This document shows, piece after piece, positions 1 to 11,808 of a stretch of 64,000 nucleotides of DNA. A model generated the notes under the pieces. That model was given only the letters and a program-made list of their open reading frames with translations, was not told the origin of the DNA and did no database searches. The position numbers and the translations under genes are program-made. Origin of the DNA: Hippophae tibetana (Eukaryota; Streptophyta; Magnoliopsida; Rosales; Elaeagnaceae). The stretch's first letter is position 1. Each line of letters opens with the position of its first letter. The stretch is taken from contig CM072812.1 of assembly GCA_037013495.1 (NCBI GenBank), forward strand, positions 63,105,438 to 63,169,437, read 5' to 3'.

Positions 1-422
1 AACTACTAATAAAGTTATAAAATCACTAACTACTCAAGACATATTAGGCAAGAATGAGATCATATTTTCTATGTCGGTAGTATCCTCTCATTTTGATTTG
101 ATAAAGAAATTTGACAACAAAGCCCCTAAAGAAGGAAAGAAATCTAAGACATTTTCTCTACCTAGATGCTCAAATACAACTTTATTACAGTTGAAAGATG
201 TCATTTTGTCAACTCTAGAAAAAAAAGGGAAATAAAAGAAAAAAGTAAAAAAAGAAAAAAATGAACTTTTCAATCAAGAAGTGCTTGAGTTGTGGTCTCA
301 GGTATACTCGTGATTTAATAATTCCGTTTTGATTTTAGTTTTAATTTAATGATATGTCTGGAGGATGGAGTGTTTTAGTATATGTTTATTACTTAAGCTA
401 GTGGCTCTGTGCCTTTTTGTAG
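1..422 (+). repeat. Array A, partial M3 monomer at window edge
   Basis: The window opens inside an M3 body (aactactaataaagttat). It holds the linker-like stretch, the purine-rich tract (about 216-262), the donor-like ag/gtatac near 300-305 and the intron-like segment ending in tttttgtag at 422. It closely matches the corresponding part of the M3 monomer starting at 3136, two higher-order units downstream. Confidence 0.9.
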
Positions 423-2048
423 AACATGATCAAGTTGAATACCTAAGAGAGAGATGTTTACTACAAGAAGCGAGGTTCTGAAATCAACTAAGAAAGCACA
501 AGAACCTATGGCCCTGGTGACAAGGGAATCTTCTAAATCTAAACTGCTAAAGAAGTTATAGAATCACTAACTGCTCACACAGATTTCAAAAGACCGAGTT
601 AAGACTTTCTAAGTCGGTAGTACCCACTAATGGTGATTTGATAAAGAAATTAGACACCAAAGCTGCTAAACAAGGAAAGAAATCTGAGACATTTTCTCTA
701 GTTGGATCCTCGTAGACACCTTTATAGCAGCTTAAATATGTTATTTTGTAAACTATGAAATATAAAAAGAGAAAGAAAAGAGGAGAGTAAAAAAGGACAA
801 AAAAATGAACTTTTCAATCTAGAGGTTCTTAAGCTGTGTTCTAAGGTATACTTATTATTAGGACTTTCTTTTAGATTTTAGTTATAATTTTAATGATATG
901 CCCGGAGGAAGGAGTCTTTAGTTTTCAAGTGTTTAATTCTAACGAAATAGCTCTATGCTTTTTCTAAAACTTGATGAGGTTGAAAGGCTAAGAAAGAGAT
1001 GTGAACTGCAAGAAGTGTAGCTTTTTAAATCAACTATGCAATCACAAGAAGCTTCGGCACTCGTAACAGAGGAATCTGCTAAATCTAAAGCAGCGAAAGA
1101 TGTTATAAAATCACTAACTGCTCTAGATAGATTAGACAAGACTTAGATAAGACTTTCAATGTCTACAGTACCATCTAATGTTGATTTGATAAAGAAATTA
1201 GAAAGCCAAGCTGCTAAAAAATGAAAAAAATCTAAGACATTTTCTCTACCCAGATCCTCGCAGACAACTTTATTGCAGCACAAAGATGTTATTTTGTCAA
1301 CTATGGAAAAAAAGGGAAAGAATAGTAAAAAGGAAAAAAGGGAAAAAATGAAATGTTCAATCAAGAAGTGCTTGAGTTACGATATCAGGTGTACTTGTGA
1401 TTTAAGACTTCCCTTTTGATTTTAGTGTTACTTTAATGATATGCCTGAAGGAATGAGTCTTTTAGTATCTGTTTGATACTAAAGGTAATAGCTTTGTGCC
1501 TTTTTGTAGAACATGAGAACGTGGAATACCTTACACAGAGATGTTTACTGCGAGAAGTGAGGTTCTGAAATCCAATAAGAAAGCACAAGGAGCTATGGCC
1601 CTGGTGACAGAGGAATCTGCTAAATCTAAATTACTAATAAAGTTATAAAATCACTAACTACTCAAGACATATTAGGCAAGAATGAGATTAGATTTTCTAT
1701 GTCGGTAGTATCCTCTTATTTTGATTTGATACAGAAATTAGACAGTAAAGCCCCTAAAGAAGGAAAGAAATCTAAGACATTTTCACTACCTAGATCCTCA
1801 CATACAACTTTATTGCAGCTGAAAGATGTCATTTTGTCAATTATGAAAAAAAAGGAAATAAAAGAAAAAAGTAAAAAAAGAAAAAAATGAACTTTTCAAT
1901 CAAGAAGTGCTTGAGTTGTGGTCTCAGGTATACTCGTGATTTAATACTTCTGTTTTGATTTTAGTTTTAATTTAATGATATGTCTGGAGGATGGAGTGTT
2001 TTAGTATATGTTTAATACTTAAGCTAGTGGCTCTGTGCCTTTTTGTAG
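423..2048 (+). repeat. Array A higher-order repeat copy 1 (M1-M2-M3)
   Basis: M1 423-967, M2 968-1509, M3 1510-2048, total 1,626 bp. M1 and M3 keep an intact acceptor (tttttgtag); M2 has ctaa instead. The M3 body contains a 63-codon open stretch at 1699-1890. Confidence 0.9.
1699..1890 (+). pseudogene. PRAF-like linker fragment in M3 (63 codons open)
   Basis: Reads FDLIQKLDSKAPKEGKKSK then FSLPRSSHTTLLQLKDVIL, followed by a Lys-rich tail encoded by the A-rich tract. I recall [25 protein letters not shown] in the linker after the FYVE zinc finger of PRAF proteins. The Lys-rich tail stands where the normal Ser/Pro-rich linker would be, so an internal deletion or replacement preceded amplification. 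The ATG is only the first in-frame Met inside the monomer. It is a decayed fragment, not a gene. Confidence 0.65.
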
Positions 2049-3676
2049 AACATGATCAAGTAGAATACCTAAGAGAGAGATGTTTACTACAAGAAGAGAG
2101 GTTTTGAAATCAACTAAGAAAGCACAAGAACCTATGGCCCTGGTGACAAGGGAATCTTCTAAATCTAAACTGCTAAAGAAGTTATAGAATCACTAACTGC
2201 TCACACAGATTTCAAAAGACCGAGTTAAGACTTTCTAAGTCGGTAGTACCCACTAATGGTGATTTGATAAAGAAATTAGACACCAAAGCTGCTAAACAAG
2301 GAAAGAAATCTTAGACATTTCCTCTAGTTGGATCCTCGTAGACACCTTTATAGCAGCTTAAATATGTTATTTTGTAAACTATGAAATATAAAAAGAGAAA
2401 GAAAAGAGGAGAGTAAAAAAGGACAAATAAATGAACTTTTCAATCTAGAAGTTCTTAAGCTGTGTTCTAAGGTACACTTATTATTTAGGACTTCCTTTTA
2501 GATTTTAGTCATAATTTTAATGATATGCCTGGAGGAAGGAGTCTTTAGTTGTCAAGTGTTTAATTCTAACGAAATAGCTCTATGCTTTTTCTAAAACTTG
2601 ATGAGGTTGAAAGGCTAAGAAAGAGATGTGAACTGCAAGAAGTGTAGCTTCTTAAATCAACTATGAAATCACAAGAAGCTTCGGCACTGGTCATAGAGGA
2701 ATCTGCTAAATCTAAAGCAGCGAAAGATGTTATAAAATCACTAACTGCTCTAGGTAGATTAGACAAGACTTAGATAAGACTTTCAATGTCTACAGTACCA
2801 TCTAATGTTGATTTGATAAAGAAATTAGAAAGCCAAGCTGCTAAAAAATGAAAAAAATCTAAGATATTTTTCTACCCAGATCCTCGCAGACAACTTTATT
2901 GCAGCACAAAGATGTTATTTTGTCAACTATGGAAAAAAGGGAAAGAAAAGTAAAAAGGAAAAAAGGAAAAAAAATGAAATGTTCAATCAAGAAGTGCTTG
3001 AGTTACGATATCAGGTATACTTGTGATTTAAGACTTCCCTTTTGATTTTAGTGTTACTTTAATGATATGCCTGAAGGAAGGAGTCTTTTAGTATCTGTTT
3101 GATACTAAAGGTAATGGCTTTGTGCCTTTTTGTAGAACATGAGCACGTTGAATACCTTACACAGAGATGTTTACTGCGAGAAGTGAGGTTCTGAAATCCA
3201 ATAAGAAAGCACAAGGAGCTATGGCCCTGGTGACAGGGGAATCTGCTAAATCTGAACTACTAATAAAGTTATAAAATCACTAACTACTCAAGACATATTA
3301 GGCAAGAATGAGATCATATTTTCTATGTCGGTAGTATCCTCTTATTTTGATTTGATAAAGAAATTTGACAACAAAGCCCCTAAAGAAGGAAAGAAATCTA
3401 AGACATTTTCTCTACCTAGATGCTCAAATACAACTTTATTACAGCTGAAAGATGTCATTTTGTCAACTCTAGAAAAAAAAGGGAAATAAAAGAAAAAAGT
3501 AAAAAAAGAAAAAAATGAACTTTTCAATCAAGAAGTGCTTGAGTTGTGGTCTCAGGTATACTCGTGATTTAATAATTCCGTTTTGATTTTAGTTTTAATT
3601 TAATGATATGTCTGGAGGATGGAGTGTTTTAGTATATGTTTATTACTTAAGCTAGTGGCTCTGTGCCTTTTTGTAG
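2049..3676 (+). repeat. Array A higher-order repeat copy 2 (M1-M2-M3)
   Basis: M1 2049-2594, M2 2595-3135, M3 3136-3676, total 1,628 bp. The M2 here reads RCELQEV, then a stop, then LLKST in one frame, showing how close M2 stays to the parental gene. Confidence 0.9.
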
Positions 3677-5309
3677 AACATGATCAAGTTGAATACCTAA
3701 GAGAGAGATGTTTACTACAAGAAGCGAGGTTCTGAAATCAACTAAGAAAGCACAAGAACCTATGGCCCTGGTGACAAGGGAATCTTCTAAATCTAAACTG
3801 CTAAAGAAGTTATAGAATCACTAACTGCTCACACAGATTTCAAAAGACCGAGTTAAGACTTTCTAAGTCAGTAGTACCCACTAATGGTGATTTGATAAAG
3901 AAATTAGACACCAAAGCTGCTAAACAAGGAAAGAAATCTGAGAAATTTTCTCTAGTTGGATCCTCGTAGACACCTTTATAGCAGCTTAAATATGTTATTT
4001 TGTAAACTACGAAATATAAAAAGAGAAAGAAAAGAGGAGAATAAAAAAGGACAAAAAAATGAACTTTTCAATCTAGAAGTTCTTAAGCTGTGTTCTAAGG
4101 TATACTTATTATTTAGGACTTTCTTTTAGATTTTAGTTATAATTTTAATGATATGCCTGGAGGAAGGAGTCTTTAGTTGTCAAGTGTTTAATTCTAACAA
4201 AATAGCTCTATGCCTTTTTCTAAAAATTGATCAGGGTGAAAGGCCAAGAAAGAGATGTGAACTGCAAGAAGTGTAGCTTTTTAAATCAACTATGCAATCA
4301 CAAGAAGCTTCGGCACTCGTAAGAGAGGAATCTGCTAAATCTAAAGCAGCGAAAGATGTTATAAAATCACTAACTGCTCTAGATAGATTAGACAAGACTT
4401 AGATAAGACTTTCAATGTCTACAGTACCATCTAATGTTGATTTGATAAAGAAATTAGAAAGCCAAGCTGCTAAAAAATGAAAAAAAATCTAAGACATTTT
4501 CTCTACCCAGATCCTCGCAGACAACTTTATTGCAGCACAAAGATGTTATTTTGTCAACTATGGAAAAAAAGGGAAAGAATAGTAAAAAGGAAAAAAGGAA
4601 AAAAAATTAAATGTTCAATCAAGAAGTGCTTGAGTTACGATATCAGGTATACTTGTGATTTAAGACTTCCCTTTTGATTTTAGTGTTACTTTAATGATAT
4701 GCCTGAAGGAAGGAGTCTTTTAGTATCTGTTTGATACTAAAGGTAATGGCTCTGTGCCTTTTTGTAGAACATGAGCACGTTGAGTACCTAAGACAGAGAT
4801 GTTTCTTGCGAGAAGTGAGGTTCTGAAATCCACTAAGAAAGCACAAGTAGCTATGGCCCTGGTGACAGAGGAATCTGCTAAATCTAAACTACTAATAAAG
4901 TTATAAAATCACTAACTACTCAAGACATATTAGGCAAGAATGAGATTAGATTTTCTATGTCGGTAGTATCCTCTTATTTTGATTTGATACAGAAATTAGA
5001 CAGTAAAGCCCCTAAAGAAGGAAAGAAATCCAAGACATTTTCACTACCTAGATCCTCACATACAACTTTATTGCAGCTGAAAGATGTCATTTTGTCAATT
5101 ATGAAAAAAAAAAAGGAAATAAAAGAAAAAAGTAAAAAAGGAAAAAAATGAACTTTTCAATCAAGAAGTGCTTGAGTTGTGGTCTCAGGTATACTCGTGA
5201 TTTAATACTTCCGTTTTGATTTTAGTTTTAATTTAATGATATGCCTGGAGGAAGGAGTATTTTGGTATATGTTTAATACTTAAGCTAGTGGCTCTGTGCC
5301 TTTTTGTAG
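3677..5309 (+). repeat. Array A higher-order repeat copy 3 (M1-M2-M3)
   Basis: M1 3677-4223, M2 4224-4767, M3 4768-5309, total 1,633 bp. The small length differences from the other copies lie largely in the A-rich homopurine tracts. Confidence 0.9.
4957..5151 (+). pseudogene. PRAF-like linker fragment in M3 (64 codons open)
   Basis: Higher-order counterpart of 1699-1890, two copies downstream, with the same reading (DLIQKLDSKAPKEGKKSK, then the RSS.TTLLQLKDVIL motif). It differs mainly in the A-run length of the Lys-rich tail, which adds one codon. Confidence 0.6.
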
Positions 5310-6937
5310 AACATGATCAAGTTGAATACCTAAGAGAGAGATGTTTACTACAAGAAGTGAGGTTCTGAAATCAACTAAGAAAGCACAAGAACCTATGGCC
5401 CTAGTGACAAGGGAATCTTCTAAATCTAAACTGCTAAAGAAGTTATAGAATCACTAACTGCTCACACAGATTTCAAAAGACCGAGTTAAGACTTTCTAAG
5501 TCGGTAGTACCCACTAATGGTGATTTGATAAAGAAATTAGACACCAAAGCTGCTAAACAAGGAAAGAAATCTGAGACATTTTCTCTAGTTGGATCCTCGT
5601 AGACACCTTTATAGAAGCTTAAATATGTTATTTTGTAAACTATGAAATATAAAAAGAGAAAGAAAAGAGGAGAGTAAAAAAGGACAAAAAAATGAACTTT
5701 TGAATCTAGAAGTTCTTAAGCTGTGTTCTAAGGTATACTTATTATTTAGGAATTCCTTTTAGATTTTAGTTATAATTTTAATGATATGCCTGGAAGAAGG
5801 AGTCTTTAGTTGTCAAGTGTTTAATTCTAACGAAATAGCTCTATGCCTTTTTCTAAAAATTGATTAGGGTGAAAGGCTAAGAAAGAGATGTGAACTACAA
5901 GAAGGGTAGCTTTTTAAATCAACTATGAAATCACAAGAAGCTTCGGCACTGGTGACAGAGGAATCTGCTAAATCTAAAGCAGCGAAAGATGTTATAAAAT
6001 CACTAACTGCTCTAGATAGATTAGACAAGACTTAGATAAGACTTTCAATGTCTACAGTACCATCTAATGTTGATTTGATAAAGAAATTAGAAATCCAAGC
6101 TGCTAAAAAATGAAAAAAATCTAAGACATTTTCTCTACCCAGATCCTCGCAGACAACTTTATTGCAGCACAAAGATGTTATTTTGTCAACTATGGAAAAA
6201 AGGGAAAGAAAAGTAAAAAGGAAAAAAGGAAAAAATGAACTTTTCAATCAAGAAGTGCTTGAGTTACGATATCAGGTATACTTGTGATTTAAGACTTCCC
6301 TTTTGATTTTAGTGTTAATTTAATGATATGCCTGAAGGAAGGAGTCTTTTAGTATCTGTTTGATACTAAAGGTAATGGCTTTGTGCCTTTTTGTAGAACA
6401 TGAGCACATTGAATGCCTAACACAGAGATGTTTACTACCAGAAGTGAGGTTCTGAAATCCAATAAGAAAGCACAAGGAGCTATGGCCCTGGTGACAGAGG
6501 AATCTGCTAAATCTAAACTACTAATAAAGTTATAAAATCACTAACTACTCAAGACATATTAGGCAAGAATGAGATCAGATTTTCTATGTCGGTAGTATCC
6601 TCTTATTTTGATTTGATAATGAAATTAGACAACAAAGCCCCTAAAGAAGGAAAGAAATCTAAGACATTTTCTCTACCTAGATCCTCACATACAACTTTAT
6701 TACAGCTGAAAGATGTCATTTTGTCAACTATAGAAAAAAAAGGGAAATAAAAGAAAAAAGTAAAAAAGGAAAAAAATGAACTTTTCAATCAAGAAGTGCT
6801 TGAGTTGTGGTCTCAGGTATACTCGTGATTTAATACTTCCGTTTTGATTTTAGTTTTAATTTAATGATATGTCTGGAGGATGGAGTGTTTTAGTATATGT
6901 TTAATACTTAAGCTAGTGGCTTTGTGCCTTTTTGTAG
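5310..6937 (+). repeat. Array A higher-order repeat copy 4 (M1-M2-M3)
   Basis: M1 5310-5856, M2 5857-6396, M3 6397-6937, total 1,628 bp. Type-specific differences (M2 ctaa acceptor, M3 aaactactaataaagtt body) occur at the same places as in the neighbouring copies. Confidence 0.9.
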
Positions 6938-8567
6938 AACATGATTAAGTTGAATACCTAAGAGAGAGATGTTTACTACAAGAAGCGAGGTTCTGAAATC
7001 AACTAAGAAAGCACAAGAACCTATGGCCCTGGTGACAAGGGAATCTTCTAAATCAAAACTGCTAAAGAAGTTATAGAATCACTAACTGCTCACACAGATT
7101 TCAAAAGACCGAGTTAAGACTTTCTAAGTCGGTAGTACCCACTAATGGTGATTTGATAAAGAAATTAGACACCAAAGCTGCTAAACAAGGAAAGAAATCT
7201 GAGACATTTTCTCTAGTTGGATCGTCGTAGACACCTTTATAGCAGCTTAAATATGTTATTTTGTAAACTATGAAATATAAAAAGAGAAAGAAAAGAGGAG
7301 AGGAAAAAAGGACAAAAAAATGAACTTTTCAATCTAGAAGTTCTTAAGCTGTGTTCTAAGGTATACTTATTATTTAGGACTTTCTTTTAGATTTTAGTTA
7401 TAATTTTAATGATATGCGTCGAGGAAGGAGTCTTTAGTTGTCAAGTGTTTAATTCTAATGAAATAGCTCTATGCCTGTTTCTAAAAATTGATCCGGGTGA
7501 AAGGCCAAGAAAGAGATGTGAACTGCAAGAAGTGTAGCTTTTTAAATCAACTATGAAATCACTAGAAGTTTCGGCACTGGTGACAGAGGAATCTGCTAAA
7601 TCTAAAGCAGCGAAAGATGTTATAAAATCACTAACTGCTCTAGATAGATTAGACAAGACTTTGATAAGACTTTCAATGTCTACAGTACCATCTAATGTTG
7701 ATTTGATAAAGAAATTAGAAAGCCAAGCTGCTAAAAAATGAAAAAAATCTAAGACATTTTCTATACCCAGATCCTCGCAGACAACTTTATTGCAGCACAA
7801 AGATGTTATTTTGTCAACTATGGAAAAAAAGGGAAAGAAAAGTAAAAAGGAAAAAAGGAAAAAAATGAAATGTTCAATCAAGAAGTGCTTGAGTTACGAT
7901 ATCAGGTATACTTGTGATTTAAGACATCCCTTTTGATTTTAGTGTTAATTTAATGATATGCTTGAAGGAAGGAGTCTTTTAGTATCTGTTTGATACTAAA
8001 GGTAATGGCTCTGTGCCTTTTTGTAGAACATGAACACGTTGAATACCTAAGACAGAGATGTTTCCTGCGAGAAGTGAGGTTCTGAAATCCACTAAGAAAG
8101 CACAAGTAGCTATGGCCCTGGTGACAGAGGAATCTGCTAAATCTAAACTACTAATAAAGTTATAAAATCACTAACTACTCAAGACATATTTGGCAAGAAT
8201 GAGATCAGATTTTCTCTGTCGGTAGTATCCTCTTATTTTGATTTGATACAGAAATTAGACAGTAAAGCCCCTAAAGAAGGAAAGAAATCTAAGACATTTT
8301 CTCTACCTAGATCCTCACATACAACTTTATTGCACCTGAAAGATGTCATTTTGTCAATTATGGAAAAAAAAGGAAATAAAAGAAAAAAGTAAAAAAGGAA
8401 AAAAAATGAACTTTTCAATCAAGAAGTGCTTGAGTTGTGGTCTCAGGTATACTCGTGATTTAATACTTTCGTTTTGATTTTAGTTTTAATTTAATGATAT
8501 GCCTGGAGGATGGAGTATTTTGGTATATGTTTAATACTTAAGCTAGTGGCTCTGTGCCTTTTTGTAA
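6938..8567 (+). repeat. Array A higher-order repeat copy 5 (M1-M2-M3)
   Basis: M1 6938-7484, M2 7485-8026, M3 8027-8567, total 1,630 bp. In this M2 and the next two, the stop usually found at 'aagacttag' is ttg, which opens a 62-codon frame (7553-7741). Confidence 0.9.
7553..7741 (+). pseudogene. PRAF-like coiled-coil plus linker fragment in M2 (62 codons open)
   Basis: Reads ALVTEESAKSKAAKDVIK, SLTALDRLDKTLIRLSMS and then VPSNVDLIKKLESQAAKK before a stop. It spans the tandem junction (SLTA.-DRLDK). M2 is the monomer type nearest the parental gene in this segment. Just upstream the same frame reads RCELQEV but is cut by a stop (tag in gtgtag), so the fragment is not expressible as part of a larger PRAF-like protein. 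Confidence 0.65.
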
Positions 8568-10179
8568 AACATGATCAAGTTGAATACCTAAGAGAGAGAT
8601 GTTTACTACAAGAAGCGAGGTTCTGAAATCAACTAAGAAAGCACAAGAACCTATGGCCCTGGTGACAAGGGAATCTTCTAAATCTAAACTGCTAAAGAAG
8701 TTATAGAATCACTAACTGCTCACACAGATTTCAAAAGACCGAGTTAAGACTTTCTAAGTCGGTAGTACCCACTAATGGTGATTTGATAAAGAAATTAGAC
8801 ACCAAAGCTGCTAAACAAGGAAAGAAATCTGAGACATTTTCTCTAGTTGGATCCTCGTAGACACCTTTATACCAGCTGAAATATTTATTTTGTCAACTAT
8901 GAAATATAAAAAGAGAAAGAAAAGAGGAGAGTAAAAAAGGACAAAAAAATGAACTTTTCAATCTAGAAGTTCTTAAGCTGTGTTCTAAGGTATACTTATT
9001 ATTTAGGACTTTCTTTTAGATTTTAGTTATAATTTTAATGATATGCGTGGAGGAAGGAGTCTTTAGTTGTCAAGTGTTTAATTCTAACGAAATAGCTCTA
9101 TACCTTTTTCTAAAAATTGATCAGGGTGAAAGGCCAAGAAAGAGATGTGAACTGCAAGAAGTGTAGCTTTTTAAATCAACTATGAAATCACTAGAAGTTT
9201 CGGCACTGGTGACAGAGGAATCTGCTAAATCTAAAGCAGCGAAAGATGTTATAAAATCACTAACTGCTCTAGATAGATTATACAAGACTTTGATAAGACT
9301 TTCAATGTCTACAGTACCATCTAATGTTGATTTGATAAAGAAATTAGAAAGCCAAGCTGCTAAAAAATGAAAAAAATCTAAGACATTTTCTATACCCAGA
9401 TCCTCGCAGACAACTTTATTGCAGCACAAAGATGTTATTTTGTCAACTATGGAAAAAAAGGGAAAGAAAAGTAAAAAGGAAAAAAGGAAAAAAATGAAAT
9501 GTTCAATCAAGAAGTGCTTGAGTTACGATATCAGCTATACTTGTGATTTAAGACATCCCTTTTGATTTTAGTGTTAATTTAATGATATGCTTGAACGAAG
9601 GAGTCTTTTAGTATCTCTTTGATACTAAAGGTAATGGCTCTGTGCCTTTTTGTAGAACATGAACACGTTGAATACCTAAGACAGAGATGTTTCCTGCGAG
9701 AAGTGAGGTTCTGAAATCCACTAAGAAAGCACAAGTAGCTATGGCCCTGGTGACAGAGGAATCTGCTAAATCTAAACTACTAATAAAGTTATAAAATCAC
9801 TAACTACTCAAGACATATTTGGCAAGAATGAGATCAGATTTTCTATGTCGGTAGTATCCTCTTATTTTGATTTGATAAAGAAATAAGACAGTAAAGCCCC
9901 TAAAGAAGGAAAGAAATCTAAGACATTTTCTCTACCTAGATCCTCACATACAACTTTATTGCACCTGAAAGATGCCATTTTGTCAATTATGGAAAAAAAG
10001 GGAAATAAACGAAAAAAATGAACTTTTCAATCAAGAAGTGCTTGAGTTGTGGTCTCAGGAATACTCGTGATTTAATACTTCCGTTTTGATTTTAGTTTTA
10101 ATTTAATGATATGCCTGGAGGAAGGAGTGTTTTAGTATATGTTTAATACTTAAGCTAGTGGCTCTGTGCCTTTTTGTAG
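8568..10179 (+). repeat. Array A higher-order repeat copy 6 (M1-M2-M3)
   Basis: M1 8568-9113 (acceptor mutated from gtag to gtaa), M2 9114-9655, M3 9656-10179, total 1,612 bp. It is the shortest HOR copy because the M3 purine tract near 10,000-10,020 is contracted. Confidence 0.9.
9182..9370 (+). pseudogene. PRAF-like fragment in M2, copy of the 7553 fragment
   Basis: The same 62-codon frame one higher-order unit (about 1,629 bp) downstream, differing by one residue (DRLYK for DRLDK). This shows homogenisation between adjacent HOR copies. Confidence 0.6.
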
Positions 10180-11808
10180 AACATGATCAAGTTGAATACC
10201 TAAGAGAGAGATGTTTACTACAAGAAGCGAGGTTCTGACATCAACTAAGAAAGCACAAGAACCTATGGCCCTGGTGACAAGGGAATCTTCTAAATCTAAA
10301 CTGCTAAAGAAGTTATAGAATCACTAACTGCTCACACAGATTTCAAATAACCGAGTTATCACTTTCTATGTCGGTAGTACCCACTAATGGTGATTTGATA
10401 AAGAAATTAGACACCAAAGCTGCTAAACAAGGAAAGAAATCTGAGACATTTTCTCTAGTTGGATCCTCGTAGACACCTTTATAGCAGCTGAAATATGTTA
10501 TTTTGTCAACTATGAAATATAAAAAGAGAAAGAAAAGAGGAGAGTAAAAAAGGACAAAGAAATGAACTTTTCAATCTAGAAGTTCTTAAGCTGTGTTCTA
10601 AGGTATACTTATTATTTAGGACTTCCTTTTAGATTTTAGTCATAATTTTAATGATATGCCTGGAGGAAGGAGTCTTTAGTTGTGAAGTGTTTAATTCTAA
10701 CGAAATAGCTCTATGCCTTTTTCTAAAAATTGATCAGGGTGAAAGGCCAAGAAAGAGATGTGAACTGCAAGAAGTGTAGCTTTTTAAATCAACTATGAAA
10801 TCACTAGAAGCTTCGGCACTCGTAACAGAGGAATCTGCTAAATCTAAAGCAGCGAAAGATGTTATAAAATCACTAACTACTCTAGATAGATTAGACAAGA
10901 CTTTGATAAGACTTTCAATGTCTACAGTACCATCTAATGTTGATTTGATAAAGAAATTAGAAAGCCAAGCTGCTAAAAAATGAAAAAAATCTAAGACATT
11001 TTCTCTTCCCAGATCCTCGCAGACAACTTTATTGCAGCACAAAGATGTTATTTTGTCAACTATGGAAAAAAGGGAAAGAAAAGTAAAAAGGAAAAAAGGA
11101 AAAAAATGAAATGTTCAATCAAGAAGTGCTTGAGTTACGATATCAGGTATACTTGTGATTTAAGACTTCCCTTTTGATTTTAGTGTTAATTTAATGAAAT
11201 GCCTGAAGGAAGGAGTCTTTTAGTATCTGTTTGATAATAAAGGTAATGGCTTTGTGCCTTTTTGTAGAACATGAGCACGTTGAATGCCTAACACAGAGAT
11301 GTTTACTGCGAGAAGTGAGGTTCTGAAATCCAATAAGAAAGCACAAAGAGCTATGGCCCTGGTGACAGGGGAATCTGCTAAATCTAAACTACTAATGAAG
11401 TTATAAAATCACTAACTACTCAAGACATATTAGGCAAGAATGAGATAAGATTTTCTCTGTCGGTAGTATCCTCTTATTTTGATTTGATAAAGAAATAAGA
11501 CAGTAAATCCCCTAAAGAAGGAAAGAAATCTAAGACATTTTCTCTACCTAGATCCTCACATATACCTTTATTGCAGCTGAAAGATGTCATTTTGTCAATT
11601 ATGGAAAAAAAAGGAAATAAAAGAAAAAAGTAAAAAAGGAAAAAAACTGAACTTTTCAATCAAGAAGTGCTTGAGTTGTGGTCTCACGTATACTCGTGAT
11701 TTAATACTTCTGTTTTGATTTTAGTTTTTATTTAATGATATGTCTAGAGGAAGGAGTCTTTTAGTATCTGTTTAATACTTAAGTAAATGGCTCTATGCCT
11801 TTTTATAG
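10180..11808 (+). repeat. Array A higher-order repeat copy 7 (M1-M2-M3), last well-homogenised copy
   Basis: M1 10180-10726, M2 10727-11267, M3 11268-11808, total 1,629 bp. To its right the regular, homogeneous part of array A breaks down. Confidence 0.88.
10795..10983 (+). pseudogene. PRAF-like fragment in M2, third open copy
   Basis: The same 62-codon frame a further 1,613 bp downstream (KSLEASALVTEESAKSKAAK start). The earlier M2 copies in the array (968, 2595, 4224, 5857) have a stop at 'gacttagataag', so the open form is confined to HOR copies 5-7. Confidence 0.6.

Noticed and set aside
4477..4677. Plus-strand 66-codon frame (RHFLYPDPRRQLYC...)
   Set aside because: It is an alternative frame of the FSLPRSS...LLQLKDV segment. 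The gene-like reading is in the other frame.
7441..7881. 146-codon minus-strand open frame in array A, and many shorter relatives (for example 939-1139, 9121-9510, 10734-11042)
   Set aside because: They are antisense to the PRAF-like reading, which explains the plus-strand sequence as recognisable protein motifs. They recur only because the monomer recurs.
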